Assembly (NCBI GenBank): GCA_964527685.1
Contig: CAZGOC010000001.1
Coordinates: 186,001 to 250,000 of the forward strand
Length of the DNA stretch: 64,000 bases
Source: UBA7396 sp964527685
GTDB lineage: Bacteria; Patescibacteriota; Gracilibacteria; BD1-5; UBA6164
Direction: 5' to 3'
The position numbers and the translations under genes are program-made. Of the stretch, positions 33,354 through 44,319 are shown piece after piece. Numbering within the stretch: position 1 is the first letter of the stretch; each line of letters opens with the position of its first letter. Under the pieces are notes generated by a model, which did no database searches, had not been told where the DNA came from, and saw only the letters and a list, made by a program, of their open reading frames with translations.

Positions 33354-36300
33354 ATGTCTAAACATAATGATTCAATTTACTTACAAAAATTAGAATTTGA
33401 TGAAAATTTAAACAAATCTTGGATGGCTTTTTTTATCGATAGAGTGAGATTTACTTGGCTTGTAATAATAATTATACTTATATCTTGAACTATTTGACTT
33501 AAAAACCTTCCTTTAGAATCAATGCCTGAAGTTGATATTTGAATGGCTTATATCATAACTACCCTACCTTGAGCTAGTCCTGAAAGTATTGAGGATTTAG
33601 TTACAAAAAAGATTGAAAAACAAATTTCAAAAGTTGAATGAATTGATACAGTAACCTCAACTTCTATGAATTCTTCATCTATGGTTATGGTTCAATTTAT
33701 TTCTTGAACTGATACAAAAAAAGCATTGTCTGATTTAAAAGATAAAGTTGATTTAGCAAAACCTGATATGCCAAAAGATATTTTAGAGCCAATGGTAAAA
33801 GAAGTTGCTTTTGATCAAATGCCTATTTGGACTTTCTCTATATCTTGAGATTTTGATTGATATAGATTATATGAATATGCAAAAACTATCAAAGACGAGC
33901 TTGAAAGACAAGCTTTAATATCTGAAGTTAATATTTCTGGGTGACTACAAAAAGAATTTTGAGTTTTAATAGATTCTAAAAAACTTGAAAAATATTGACT
34001 AAATTTAACTACAGTTAATCAAGCTATTTCTTCAGTTAATATGACAATTCCTATTTGATCTATAGAAATTTGAGATTATAAACATACTTTAAATGTTGAT
34101 GAAAGATTTTATAGTTTAGATAAATTAAAAAAAGTTGTTGTTTGAAAAACTTGAGATACTTGAATTATTTATTTAGAAGATATTGCCTCAATTAAAGAAA
34201 TTCCTAAAAAAATAACTAGTATTTCAAGATTGTCTGTAGATGGAAAAGAACCTAAAAATGCTATAACTTTATCTGTAGTTAAGAAAAAATGATGATCTAT
34301 AGTTGATGTTATAACAAACTGAACAAAAACTCTTAATGAAATGAGAGAAAAACAAATTATCCCAAAAACTCTTGAAATAACAACTGTTGTTGATAATGCT
34401 AAAGATATAAAGTCTGACTTATCTCATTTAATTCGTGATTGACTTATAACTATTGCTTTAGTATTTATAACTTTATTATTAATTATTTGAGCTAAAGAAG
34501 CTTTAGTTGCTTGAACTGCTGTTCCTATAGTGTTTTTAATTACTTTTGCTGTAATGTCAGCTTTTTGACAAACATTAAATTTTTTATCAATGTTTGCTTT
34601 GATTTTATCACTTTGATTACTTGTAGATGATGCTATAGTTGTTATTTCTGCTATAAATCAATACAAAAAATCAGGTAAATTTACTACAAGAGAGGCTGCA
34701 TTACTTGTAATTAGAGATTATAAAAAAGTTTTAACAACAACTACTTTAACTGTAGTATTTATATTTGCTTCAATGTTATTTATGACTTGAATGATTTGAA
34801 GTTTTATATATCCTATACCTTTTGTTGTTTCTGTAGTATTACTTGCTTCTTTATTTATAGCTATAACTCTAAATCCTGCTTTGGCTGTAATAATTTCTTG
34901 AAGAGATAGTAAAGTAGATTTTGAAAAACACTCAAATACTAAATGAAAAAAATGATTATTTAAAAAAGCTCTTGACCAATGATTTATTTCAATTCATTCT
35001 CTTGAAAGAAAATATTGAGATATACTAGAACATTTAATTAAAACACCTAAAAAATTAAAAAAATTCTTATTTTGAGTACTTCTTTTATTTATAGCTTCAT
35101 TTTTACTACCTATAACTTGAGTATTAAAATCAAACTTTTTCCCTGCAACTGATGCTGATAACTTTTATGTTAATTTAGAGTTAGAACCTGGAACAAAACT
35201 TGAAAAAACTCAAAAAGAAGTTGCATATATTGAAAATATTTTAAGAAAAGAAAAAGAAATTGAGAGTTTTTCTACTTCTGTTTGATCACTTACAAGTTCT
35301 GATGGAAGATGAAATTCAAATAGTGAACAATATGCTACAATAAGTGTAAAACTAATTTCTACAGATGATTGAAGAAAAGAAAAATCATACAAAATAGCTC
35401 AAAGAATAAGAGATAATTTAAAAGATTATAAGATTTGAAAAACATCTATAGTAGAGCAAAGTGCTTGACCTTGAAACTCTGCTGCTTTTGAGATAAAAAT
35501 TGCTTGAGAAGATTTTGAAACCCTTGATAAAATAACACTTGATGTTAAAAAAACACTTTCAACTATTCCTTGAGTTATTGATATAACAACATCAAAAAAA
35601 CCACTACCTTTTGAGTTTGAAATGTCGCTAGATCCAGCAAAATTAGCTTTATATGATTTAAGTATTCCTCAAGTTGCTACTTTTTTAAAAAATGTAATTG
35701 ATGGAACTGAAGCCTCAAAAATTTATAATAAAGATGAGGAAATAATTATTAGAACAAAATTTGAAAATAGTTTGGTTGATAATTTTGATAAAATAAAAGA
35801 TTTAAAAATAAAAAACAATAGATGAATTGAAGTTTATTTAAGAGACATAGTTAGCCAAAATTTTAAATCATCAATATTTTCTATTTCAAGAGTTGATTGA
35901 GAAAGAGTTGTAACTATTTCTGCTTGAGCTAAAGCTTGATTTAATTGAACTTCAATTCAAGCTAATTTTGATAAAAAAATGAAAAATTATAAACTTCCTA
36001 CTTGATATAAATTTATAACAGGTTGAGAATCGCAGGAAAATGCAAAATCAGTAAAATCACTTTGAGTTTCAATGATGTATGGGCTTATTTGTATTATATG
36101 ACTTTTAGTTTTACTTTATGATTCATATAAACAAGCATTTTTAGTTATGATAACAATTCCTTTATCTTTAATTTGAGTATTTTTTTGATTAACTTTATTT
36201 TGACAACCACTTTCATTTCCTTGAATGATTTGACTTGTTGCTTTATTTTGAATAGTTGTTAGAAACTGAATAATATTATTTGATAAAATAAATCAAAATT

Positions 36301-36539
36301 TAGATGAAAATATAGAGTTTAGAGAGTCTATTATTGATGCTTGAATATCAAGACTTGAACCTGTATTACTTACTTCAATTTGTACTGTTTTAGGTATGAT
36401 TCCACTAACTTTATCAAATCCAACATGGACTTGACTTTGACTTTCAATAATATTTTGACTTTCAACTTCTACATTTTTTACACTTCTTGTTTTACCTAGT
36501 TTGTATTATATATTTTTTAGAAAAAAATATATAAAATAA
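33354..36539 (+). CDS. RND-family efflux pump (HAE1/AcrB-like)
   Basis: This 1061-residue inner membrane transporter starts with a cytoplasmic helix and SWMAFFIDRVRFTWLVIIII, then a periplasmic porter domain (PEVDIGMAYIITTLPGASPE). The central helices include LSMFALILSLGLLVDDAIVV with the DD of the proton relay. The second half repeats the layout and ends with LVALFGIVVRNGIILFDKIN and TWTGLGLSIIFGLSTSTFFT. It is a proton-driven exporter of drugs, lipids or metals; the substrate is unknown. It follows its adaptor gene. No outer membrane channel gene is in the window. Confidence 0.92.
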
Positions 36540-36646
36540 ATTGATTATCTTATTATTAATGTTTAAATTATTTTCCTTAAACTATTTATACAAAAAAAGA
36601 AACAAGCATGATATGCCACCTAAAAAGTAAAATTTTAAAAAAAGAG

Positions 36647-36718
36647 TTATAAATTTTGTAGATGATTTCTGTATTGTACAGGAGTCATCTTTTTTTTGTT
36701 CCATTGAAAACGATAGTT
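36647..36718 (-). pseudogene. IS3 orfB, C-terminal remnant
   Basis: The peptide NYRFQWNKKKMTPVQYRNHL followed by QNL and a stop is the characteristic end of IS3/IS150-type transposases (MTPVQYR). The rest of the gene, including the catalytic triad, is missing. Confidence 0.75.
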
Positions 36719-37062
36719 ATATTTCTAAATCTGTTTTTTCTACTTTTAGTTTTCACTTTTTATCCTCAATATTTCAATTTTTACTTTTTGTTTTCCATCT
36801 ATTATAGCTTCTTTCTGGTATTTTTGAACTCACTATATATTTTGGAAAATCATAGTTTCTTAAAAATATCTTTGTAAAATAATCATTTCTTTGAGTATTT
36901 TAATACTTCTAATTTACATTTTAAAGTAAATATTATGCTCTTATTTGTAACATTTTTTACATATTTATTAGATTTTAACTCTTTCATTTGAGTCTCATTA
37001 TATTTTACTCATGCCATATTTTCATATTTTGAATAATATATTTTAGTATATTTATTTTTCAT
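36717..37062 (-). pseudogene. IS3 orfA remnant with a +1 frameshift
   Basis: The frame opens MKNKYTKIYYSKYENMAG and continues KELKSNKYVKNVTNKSIIFT, YKDIFKKLGF, then must shift by one base (an extra T in GATTTTCC) to give KIPERSYNRWKTK. The order YVKxVTxxxIxFT, then IFxxLGF, then RxxxRWK matches the HTH protein of IS3-family elements. It is non-functional as read. Confidence 0.75.
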
Positions 37063-37129
37063 ACTAAAAAAGTAGAATAGTCTTTTTTTCTATTCTACTT
37101 TTTGGGGGACATATCATTAAATCACCTTT

Positions 37130-38395
37130 TTATTTATATTTAGAATAATCATACATTTTCATTTCACTATCAATTTTTCTTATTATATCAAGTATAACTG
37201 AAACTATAATTATAAGCCCAGATCAAGAGATAATAAAATCCATTTGAGTTCACATAAATTTTCACATTACATAAGGGAAAATTGCTATTAAAGCAAGGAA
37301 ACTTCATCAAAATAAATTCAAGTGATTTGATACTTTTGATAAATAATTAGCTGTATCAACTCCAGGTCTAATTCAAGGTATATATCAACCTCTTTTTTGT
37401 ATACTTTCAGCAACATTTTCAGTATTAAATGTTATAGAAACATAGAAAAATGAAAATCAAACTATAAGTAAAAAGTAAATTGCTATAAAAAACCAACTAG
37501 GGTTATTCATAGAAAAATGAGTTGTTAAATATTCTCAAATAACTTTAATATTTCAAGATTGATTTGATAAAATTTGCCCAAGTATTGAAGGGAAAGTTAT
37601 AATAGAAACAGCAAATATTATAGGAACCATTCAAGCTTGATTAACTCTTATTGGAAAATAAGATTTTTCATCTCTTCAAGTTCTTGAATAAATCACAGGA
37701 ACTCTTCTATTTCATTCAGTAAATTTTATTATTATATAAATAACAGCTAATGTAGCTAAAACAAGTCAAGCTAGTAATCAGTATTCTCAAGAATTTATTC
37801 TTCACATAATAACTCAAGGAGTTCAAGCAAGTACTCAAGCTGTAATTATTATACTTATTCAACTTCAAATTCAGTATTCAGTCATAACTTCTCAAAGCCA
37901 AACTAAAAATAAAGTTCAAGTTGTGATAACAAGCATACTCATAAGTATTAATGAAGTATCTGTTGTATCAATTATAGTTCATCAAGCAAGAGAGTTAAGC
38001 AAAATTATCATTCAATACGATTGAACAAAAGCAAGTGGTAAAGTAAGCCATCTAGTCCATTTTGTAATTATTTTTTGTCCTTGCTCTCATTCTTTTTGTA
38101 AATCTCAGATTTTTGGTATTACAACTCATAAAAGTTGTAATATAATCATTGCATTAATATAAGGAGAAAGTCACATTAATATTATAGAAAAATGTTCAAG
38201 TCCTCATCACATAAGTGCTGAAAAAAAAGCAAGTCAAGATTGGTTTTCTATAACTGTTTTTAATCAATCAGTATTAATTCCTGGAACTGGAATTACAGAT
38301 AAAAATTTATAAACAAGTACTAAAAGCAATACTGCTATTATTTTATCTCTTAAATTTTTTGTAGCAAAAATTGATTTCATATGATTTAAAATCAT
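37130..38395 (-). CDS. secY: Protein translocase subunit SecY
   Basis: SecY forms the channel of the general secretion pathway. The 421-residue protein has ten membrane helices and standard motifs: IPVPGINTDWL at the plug region, FFSALMGGGLEHFSIILMGL, MTEYGIGSGISIIITAGVLA, and NTENVAESIQKRGGYIPGIR before the last helices. Two ATGs in frame are possible; 38395 gives MILNHMKSIF and 38380 gives MKSIFATKNL, and the second fits the family a little better. It is not in a ribosomal protein operon here, and the gene downstream on its left is the IS remnant. Confidence 0.93.
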
Positions 38396-38461
38396 AAATA
38401 TTTAGTTAAAAATTAAAAAATCTAAATTATTATATTAAATTTGTAAAAAAGTAAAGTTATT

Positions 38462-39064
38462 TTATGATTTGTCTAAAGTTATATCATTTATAATATCATT
38501 ATTTTGTGCAACATCTACTTTTTTTTCTTTATTTTCTCATTTTTTATCTTTCTTTTTTTCATCTCAAGATTCTCAACAGTAAGGGCAATATTTAAAATTT
38601 CAACTTAATTCTTTTTTACAACTTAAGCACTCTTTTTTTAAATTTACTTTACAATTAGGGCAAAATTTATAATCATCATTTATCATAAAATCACATTCAA
38701 AACATTTTAGATTTTTTGTATTTAGTATTTCATCTATTTCTTTTTCATCTATTTCATCAATAGAACTCTCTTCATAATATTTTTCAAATAAAGTTTTACT
38801 TGGTCTAATAAGTAAATAAACAACTATTCATAAAGGAGTTCAAACTAAAACTGTAAGTATAGAAAATATTTGATATAAAATATTATTACTTCTGTTTATT
38901 ATATCTTTTGTAACCCATATAACTATTGCAAACCATACTATAAAAAAATAAATTACAACTAGTTTTAACAATGTTTCAAAAGTAAGCATTGATGTTATGT
39001 TTGAAAAAAATCAAATATAATCAAATTCAGCTAGATTATTTAAAATATTTTCTATTTTTTGCAT
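38462..39064 (-). CDS. Membrane protein with double zinc ribbons
   Basis: The 200-residue protein has an N-terminal helix, two hydrophobic segments (about residues 30-90: LLKLVVIYFFIVWFAIVIWV and a second), then a cytoplasmic part with three zinc-binding CxxC pairs (CFECDF, CPNCKVN and CLSCKKEL with CPYCGES). The tail is charged. Such zinc-ribbon membrane proteins are common and poorly understood. It lies 14 nt after trmD and 66 nt before secY on the same strand. No catalytic motif is seen. Confidence 0.7.
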
Positions 39065-39078
39065 ATTTTATTAATTAT

Positions 39079-39729
39079 TTAAAATAAATTATTTTCTTTC
39101 CATTTTTGTATTTCTATATGATTTCAGCTAAGTAATACACTTGGAACTTTAATATCTTTAAATATTTCTGGTTTTGTATACTGAGGGTATTCTTTTTTTC
39201 TATTTAATTTTTTTGAAAAACTCTCTTCTTCTATAGATATTTTTTTTATAACTCAAGGAATTAATCTTGTTATAGAATCAATAAATACCAAACTAGCAAG
39301 TTCTCAACTTGTTAAAACATATTCTCAAATACTTATAACAAAATCAACATATAAATCAATAATTCTTTGGTCAATTCATTCATAATGCCCGCAAATAATT
39401 ATAAATTCATCATCTAATAAAGTTAAATATTTTTCAATTTTTTCTTGATTTAACAAGTCTCAAGATGGTGAAAAATAAATAACTTTTAGTTTTTTTCAAA
39501 CAACATTAAAAATATGTTCTATTGCTTTAGATAATGGTTCTCGTGATATTATTTGTCAATGTCATCCATAAGATTTTGTATCAACTCTTTTTGTTTTTGT
39601 TATAGAAAAATCATTTAATTTATAAAAAAGTATTTTTACTTTTTTATCTTTTATAGCTTTATTTAAAATGCTTGTATTTAGATAAGAATCAAAACTTTCT
39701 GGAAAAATTGTTATAATATGTATTTTCAT
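39079..39729 (-). CDS. trmD: tRNA (guanine-N1)-methyltransferase TrmD
   Basis: TrmD methylates G37 of tRNAs with G36 to prevent frameshifting. The 216-residue protein has the knot motifs: KSYGGHGQIISREPL, IICGHYEGIDQRIIDLYVD, and IGEYVLTSGELASLVFIDSI followed by RLIPG. The catalytic Asp region and the trefoil knot are complete. It starts 14 nt upstream of a zinc-ribbon protein gene. Unlike the common arrangement, rimM, rplS and rpsP are not next to it. Confidence 0.93.
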
Positions 39730-39857
39730 TTATAATTTTATTATATAACAGATTTTAATATATATTTTAATATCAAAAAATCAAGAATTGATTAAAATTT
39801 GATTTTTAAAGTAATTAATATATATTTAGTTTTAAATAAATTTAAAAAATATAAATC

Positions 39858-40460
39858 ATGAAAAACTTTGATTTAACAAAACTTTTTTGATCAAAAACAA
39901 GAACTAAATTACTTGAAAAATTTTTTTTAGAATATGAATCTTGAAATAATGACTGATTTCATATGAGAGCTTTATCAAGAGATTTGGAAGAACAAATTAA
40001 TTCAATAAAAAGAGAACTTGATAGTTTAGAGGAATTACATATTTTAAAAAGTAGAGAAGAAGCTAAAAAAAAGTATTTTTTTGTAAATAAAAACTTCATA
40101 CTTTTAGATGAATTTAAATCAATTTTTTTAAAGACTTATAATCCATATGAATCAATTAAAAAATTTTTTAAAGATCAAAAGTGACTTAATTTAGTTATTA
40201 TAAATGAAGAATTGTCAAAAAGACTTACTTGAAATACAAATAATATTGTAGATATTTTTTTAATTTGAGAAATGGATAAAATTAGTTTTAATGACTTTCT
40301 TGCTAAAACTTTTTTTAATAGAAAAATAAAATATGCTATAATTACAAAAGATGATTTTCAAAAAAGACTTGAATATAATGATAAACTTATTTTTAATATA
40401 ATTAAACAAGGTGGAAATATATTTTTAAAAGATGAGATTTGAGTTGAAAAATATGTTTAA
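39858..40460 (+). CDS. Winged-helix transcriptional regulator
   Basis: The 200-residue protein has an N-terminal winged helix: LFGSKTRTKLLEKFFLEY, then MRALSRDLEEQINSIKREL as the recognition helix, and ILKSREEAKKKYFFVN as the wing. This form recurs in CPR bacteria and archaea as an ArsR/PadR-like regulator. The C-terminal part (about 100-200) is an alpha/beta domain, IFLIGEMDKISFNDFL, resembling a degenerate nucleotidyltransferase. It is divergent from trmD by 128 bp and 110 bp upstream of a copper-type protein. A hairpin lies between. Confidence 0.72.
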
Positions 40461-40501
40461 AAAATAAATTAAATTATTAAGGCAATATTTTCAAAATAAA
40501 T

Positions 40502-40527
40502 TTTGACAAAAATATTAAAAAGTATAA
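40502..40527 (+). promoter_or_regulatory. Sigma70-type promoter upstream of the HMA-DsbD protein
   Basis: TTGACA (40502-40507) and TAAAAT (40524 area) are separated by 16 bp, a near-consensus arrangement in this AT-rich genome. Transcription would start just upstream of or inside the palindrome at 40527, 43 nt before the ATG at 40571. Confidence 0.6.
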
Positions 40528-40553
40528 AATACCTACACTATAGGTATTTTTTT
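40525..40553 (+). promoter_or_regulatory. Palindrome (operator or terminator) upstream of the HMA-DsbD protein
   Basis: The sequence ATACCTACACTATAGGTAT is a 7-bp inverted repeat around CACTA, flanked by A and T runs. It could terminate the upstream regulator gene. It could also be an operator, because its placement right after a promoter, and the similar palindrome TACCTAATAGGTA ahead of the VKOR gene at 43840, suggest a shared site. Confidence 0.45.
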
Positions 40554-40570
40554 AAATAAAATAAATAATT

Positions 40571-41860
40571 ATGAAACAAAAACTTCCAGTATATGGTATG
40601 CATTGTAAATCTTGTGAATTATTGCTTGATTCAAAACTTAGTGAAATCTCTTGAGTAAAGGTAAAAAAAGTGTCTTTTAAAGATAATTTAGTAGAATTTG
40701 AAATAGATGATTTAAAAAAATTAGATAATGTTAAAAAAGCTATTTCTTCTTTATGATATGATTTAGAAAAAAAGAAAATTAAAAAAAATAATTTCTTAGA
40801 TTATATAATTATATTTTTAATATTTATAATATTTGGAATTATTTATAAATTGTTTGGAGAAAATAATTTGTTTAGTAGTTTTTGAAATATTGCAAATCCT
40901 AGTTTAATAATAGTTGTGCTTATTTGAATTGTAGCCTCTTTATCAACTTGTTTAGCTGTTACTTGATGAATTGTTATATGATTTTCAAATTATATAGATA
41001 CTTCAAATAAAACATTATCTCACTTAGCTATTCAAACAAAATTTCATATTTGAAGAATTTTATGATTTGCTATTTGATGATGAATTTTATGATTAATTTG
41101 ATGAACCCTATGAAGTATAGTGATGTTAAACAAAATTCTTTTGCTCTTAACTTGAGGATTTATGCTTTATATGTGATTACATTTATTACAAATAATTCCA
41201 TCAATAAAATTTACTTTGCCAAAATCTATTTGAAATAAAGTATTAAATATTAAAAACCCAGCCCTTGCACCAATAGTATGAGCTTTGACATTTTTCTTGC
41301 CTTGTTGATTTACTCAAAGTATGCAAATGTATGCTGTTAGTTCATGATGATTTCTATCTTGAGCTTTAATTATGGGGGCTTTTGCATTATGAACTATGCC
41401 TGTTTTATTTTTAGTTTGATTTTGATCAAGTTATTTTAAAGATAAAAATATAAAATATATAAATATGGTTATGTGAGTGATTGTTATTTATTTTTGAATA
41501 TTTATGCTTAGTTGACTTGCAAATTTAATTTCATTTAAAAAATCGCCTCCTTTGACAAATCAAAATATTGTAAATGAAAATATTTCTTATGAACAAAAAA
41601 CTATTTTACATAATTGATGGAGTTTGTGAGAAAAAGAAATTTATTTAAAAGCTTGATGATATTATAAATTAAATATAATTCCAACAAAAAATGGAACTTG
41701 ATGTATGAGTACTTTATTAATTCCTTGAATAGATGAAACTCCTCACAAAATAATTGCTTGAGAACCTATTTCTATACTTGTAAATGATGCAAAACCTTGA
41801 AAATATAATATAGTTTGTTCAACTATGTGAATGAAACAATGAGAAATAATAATAAATTAA
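40571..41860 (+). CDS. Copper-type membrane protein: HMA, DsbD-like and cupredoxin-like domains
   Basis: The 429-residue protein begins with a heavy-metal-associated domain (YGMHCKSC, C12 and C15). About seven membrane helices of the DsbD/UreH-like sulfite-exporter class follow (TCLAVTGGIVIGF and ALTFFLPCGFTQSMQMYAV). The C-terminal region (about 340-429) is cupredoxin-like, with TGCMSTLLIPGIDETPHKI and NIVCSTMGMKQGEI giving Cys and Met ligands. It probably moves copper or reducing power across the membrane. A related architecture is known for CPR copper proteins. It has its own promoter and ends in a strong terminator. Confidence 0.78.
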
Positions 41861-41894
41861 AATAGTAGTAGTTTCAACTACTACTATTTTTTTA
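41861..41894. terminator. Bidirectional terminator
   Basis: A perfect 14-bp stem, AATAGTAGTAGTTT-like, TAGTAGTAG with CTACTACTA around a short loop and a T tract, lies between the convergent plus-strand copper-protein gene and the minus-strand glycosyltransferase gene. Confidence 0.85.
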
Positions 41895-42609
41895 AATATA
41901 AATAATAAAACACATATAAACTATTTATTACTTTAGAAAAATTTTTTTTAGGATTTAAAATAAACCTAAACAGCCATTCTAATTTTAAATTTTGAATAAT
42001 TTTTGGAGCTCTTTTTTCTTCTCAAGCCCAAAAATCAAAAGTTCATCATTGAGAAAATGTAAGTAAATTATATTTTTTTATGTCTTCTATATGTTTAAAA
42101 GCCCATTTTTCTTGTTTTGGTGTTCAAAGTCAAAGTAAAAATATATTTATTTTATCTTTAGGTAGTTTTTTTAGTTTTTCAAAATCAAACTCACTATATC
42201 AATCTTGTGCATAAAATACATCTAAATTATATTTATCTTTTAAATAAATAATAGCTTTCTCTATAACTTCTTTTTTAGCTCAATAAAGTATCAAATTTAT
42301 ATCTTTAGGGTTAAAACTTGCTATTAAAAATTCTCAAAAATCAGTTCAATTAAGGTTATGTAATTTTATTTTAAAATATTTTTCATAATACATTTTTAAA
42401 GCTATTCCATCAGGCAACAAAAAATCACACTCTTTTAATGATTTTAAATAATTAATATCTAAATTTTTGTTAGATAAAATTCCACATTTAATTAAATTTG
42501 CAAAATAAATATAATTTACAACTCAATATCAGTTTTTTTTATAATGATTTAAAATATCATCTAAAGCTTGTTTATTATTATTTTTATAAATTTTTTCAAG
42601 TATTGTCAT
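41884..42609 (-). CDS. WecG/TagA/CpsF family glycosyltransferase
   Basis: The 241-residue protein shows the family blocks: LLPDGIALKMYYEK, LNGTDFGEFLI, FLLGLGTPKQEKWA, then FSQGGTFDFWAGEEKRAP and KLEWLFRFILNPK. TagA adds N-acetylmannosamine to lipid-linked GlcNAc at the start of wall teichoic acid, and WecG does the like in enterobacterial antigen. With the WecA/TagO-type gene (28887) it supports a lipid-linked glycan made here. The 3' end overlaps the terminator hairpin. It is divergent from the next glycosyltransferase. Confidence 0.85.
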
Positions 42610-42683
42610 TTTATTTTCTTATTAATTTAACATATTTTAAAAAATCTTTTTATAAATCAAAACTTTTTTATATAATCAAACAT

Positions 42684-43796
42684 ATGAAAAAATTAGAAAA
42701 TAAAAAAGTAGCAATAATTTGCGATTGGTTAAAAGATTTTGGTTGAGCAGAAATAGTGATATCTCATTTAATGGAAATATTTCCAAATGCAGATATTTTT
42801 TCATCTGTGTTTTTTATGGGAGAAAATAAAATATTTTTAAATAAAAATATAAAAACTTCTTTCATTCAAAAAATTCCTTTTTTAAATAAATCGCACAAAC
42901 TTGCTCTAACTTTAAGAGGAGTAGCTTTTGAATCATTTGATTTATCAAAATATGATATAGTTATATCATCATCATCAGCTGAAAGTAAATGAATTATTAC
43001 CAAACCAGATACAATTCATTTTTGTTATTGCCACACTCCAACAAGATATTTTTGGAGTCACTATCATGAATATATAAAAATGCTTGAGTTTTGAATTTTA
43101 AATCCTTTAGCAAAATATCTTATCCCAAAAATAATTAATAAATTAAGACTTTGGGATTATGTAGCCTCTCAAAGAGTTGATTATTTTATAGCTAATTCTT
43201 TAAATACAAAAAATAGAATATTAAAATATTATAATAAAAATAGTGAAGTCATCTATCCTTGAATTGATATAGAAAGAATCCCCTTTAGTGAAGAGAAATG
43301 AGATTATTATTTTTATAATTGAAGATGTGTTCCTTATAAAAAATTTGATTTAATAGTTGAAGCTTTTAATAAAAATTGAAAAAAAATAATTATTGAAACA
43401 AATACAGACAATAAACTTTATAGAAAATTAAAAAAGATTTCAAATCCAAATATTATATGGAAATTTAATCTTTCAAAAGATGAATTAAATAATTTATTAT
43501 CAAAAGCTAGGTGATTTATTTTTCCAGTTGATGAAGATTTCTGACTTGCTCCAATATTTGCAATGGCAACTTGAACTCCAGTAATTGCTTTAAAATCTGG
43601 ATGAGCTTTAGAAACTATAATTGATTGAAAAACTTGAATATTTTTTGAAAATCAAAATATAAGATGATTAAACAATGCTTTAGAAAAATTTGAAACTATG
43701 GAGTTTGATGCAAAATATATAAAAAACCACTCTTTAAATTTTGATAAAAAAATATTTCAACAAAAAATAATTGATTTTATTGAAAATAAAATATAA
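42684..43796 (+). CDS. GT4-family glycosyltransferase
   Basis: The 370-residue GT-B enzyme starts VAIICDWLKDFGGAEIVISH, the GGAE loop of GT4 donors' family. It continues with HFCYCHTPTRYFWSHYHEY, and has the C-terminal nucleotide-sugar site: YNGRCVPYKKFDLIVEAFN, ARGFIFPVDEDFGLAPIFAM and ATGTPVIALKSGGALETI. It would transfer a sugar, commonly mannose, to a lipid-linked glycan or surface polymer. The first E of the EX7E motif is replaced by D in PVDEDFG, which varies in the family. It is divergent from the TagA-type gene by 74 bp. Confidence 0.85.
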
Positions 43797-43804
43797 TAAA
43801 CCTA

Positions 43805-43819
43805 CCTAATAGGTATCTT
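43805..43819 (+). promoter_or_regulatory. Palindrome TACCTAATAGGTA before the VKOR gene
   Basis: A 13-bp perfect palindrome (TACCTA, A, TAGGTA) lies 21 nt before the start of VKOR and just after the glycosyltransferase stop. It resembles the palindrome at 40525 in its ACCTA/TAGGT arms. It is more probably an operator than a terminator, because no T run follows directly. Confidence 0.4.
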
Positions 43820-43839
43820 TAACTTTTAATAATAATTTT

Positions 43840-44277
43840 ATGAAAAAATTATATGCAATTTTTGCTTTAGCTATAGCTGCAATGTGAAATGCAATTTATT
43901 TAACAATTTCTGCTTTTAATTATGCATCTTGAGATAAATCATCTTTATTTTGTGATATAAATAATACTTTTTCTTGTAGTACATTATTTTCTTATGATTT
44001 TGCAACTATATTTTGACTACCATTTCCAGCAATAGCAATGATTGTATATCCAATACTAGCAACTTTAGCTATTGTTTGAGCTATATATAAATTAAAATGA
44101 TTATTTAAAGTTATTCTTACTATATCAATAATGTGAATAATGTTTAATTCATATATCATATACAATGAATTCCAAGTAATGGTTTTTTGTCCTGCATGTC
44201 TTGTTTGTACTTTTATAATTATAACTATTGCAATAATGAGTTATATATGAAATAAGGAAGAGAAAAAATTAACTTAA
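43840..44277 (+). CDS. Vitamin K epoxide reductase (VKOR) family protein
   Basis: VKOR-family membrane proteins oxidise an extracytoplasmic thiol oxidase and pass electrons to quinone. The 145-residue protein has four hydrophobic helices, the loop cysteines C38 and C46 (LFCDINNTFSCS), and the active-site pair C117-PA-C120 (VFCPACLVC). It lacks a fused thioredoxin domain. The thioredoxin-like lipoprotein at 5264 is a possible partner. It follows the glycosyltransferase by 43 nt and ends with a strong terminator. Confidence 0.88.
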
Positions 44278-44284
44278 TTTAATT

Positions 44285-44319
44285 ATAAAATAAAGACCCA
44301 AATTTAGGTCTTTATTTTA
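44285..44319. terminator. Bidirectional terminator between VKOR gene and recA
   Basis: A 12-bp stem AAAATAAAGACC with GGTCTTTATTTT around CAAATTTA lies between convergent genes. It overlaps the recA stop on the minus strand and follows the VKOR stop by 10 nt. Confidence 0.8.

Larger units (their letters stand above)
36608..37117. mobile_element. Internally deleted IS3-family element
   Basis: The two ends are imperfect inverted repeats, ATGATATG and related bases on the left and CATATCAT on the right. Between them are a frameshifted orfA remnant (36717-37062) and the last 23 codons of orfB (36647-36718), both on the minus strand. Most of orfB, including the DDE domain, is deleted. An inner hairpin (AAAAAGTAGAATAG repeated inverted) lies at the right end. 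No target-site duplication is obvious. Confidence 0.75.
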
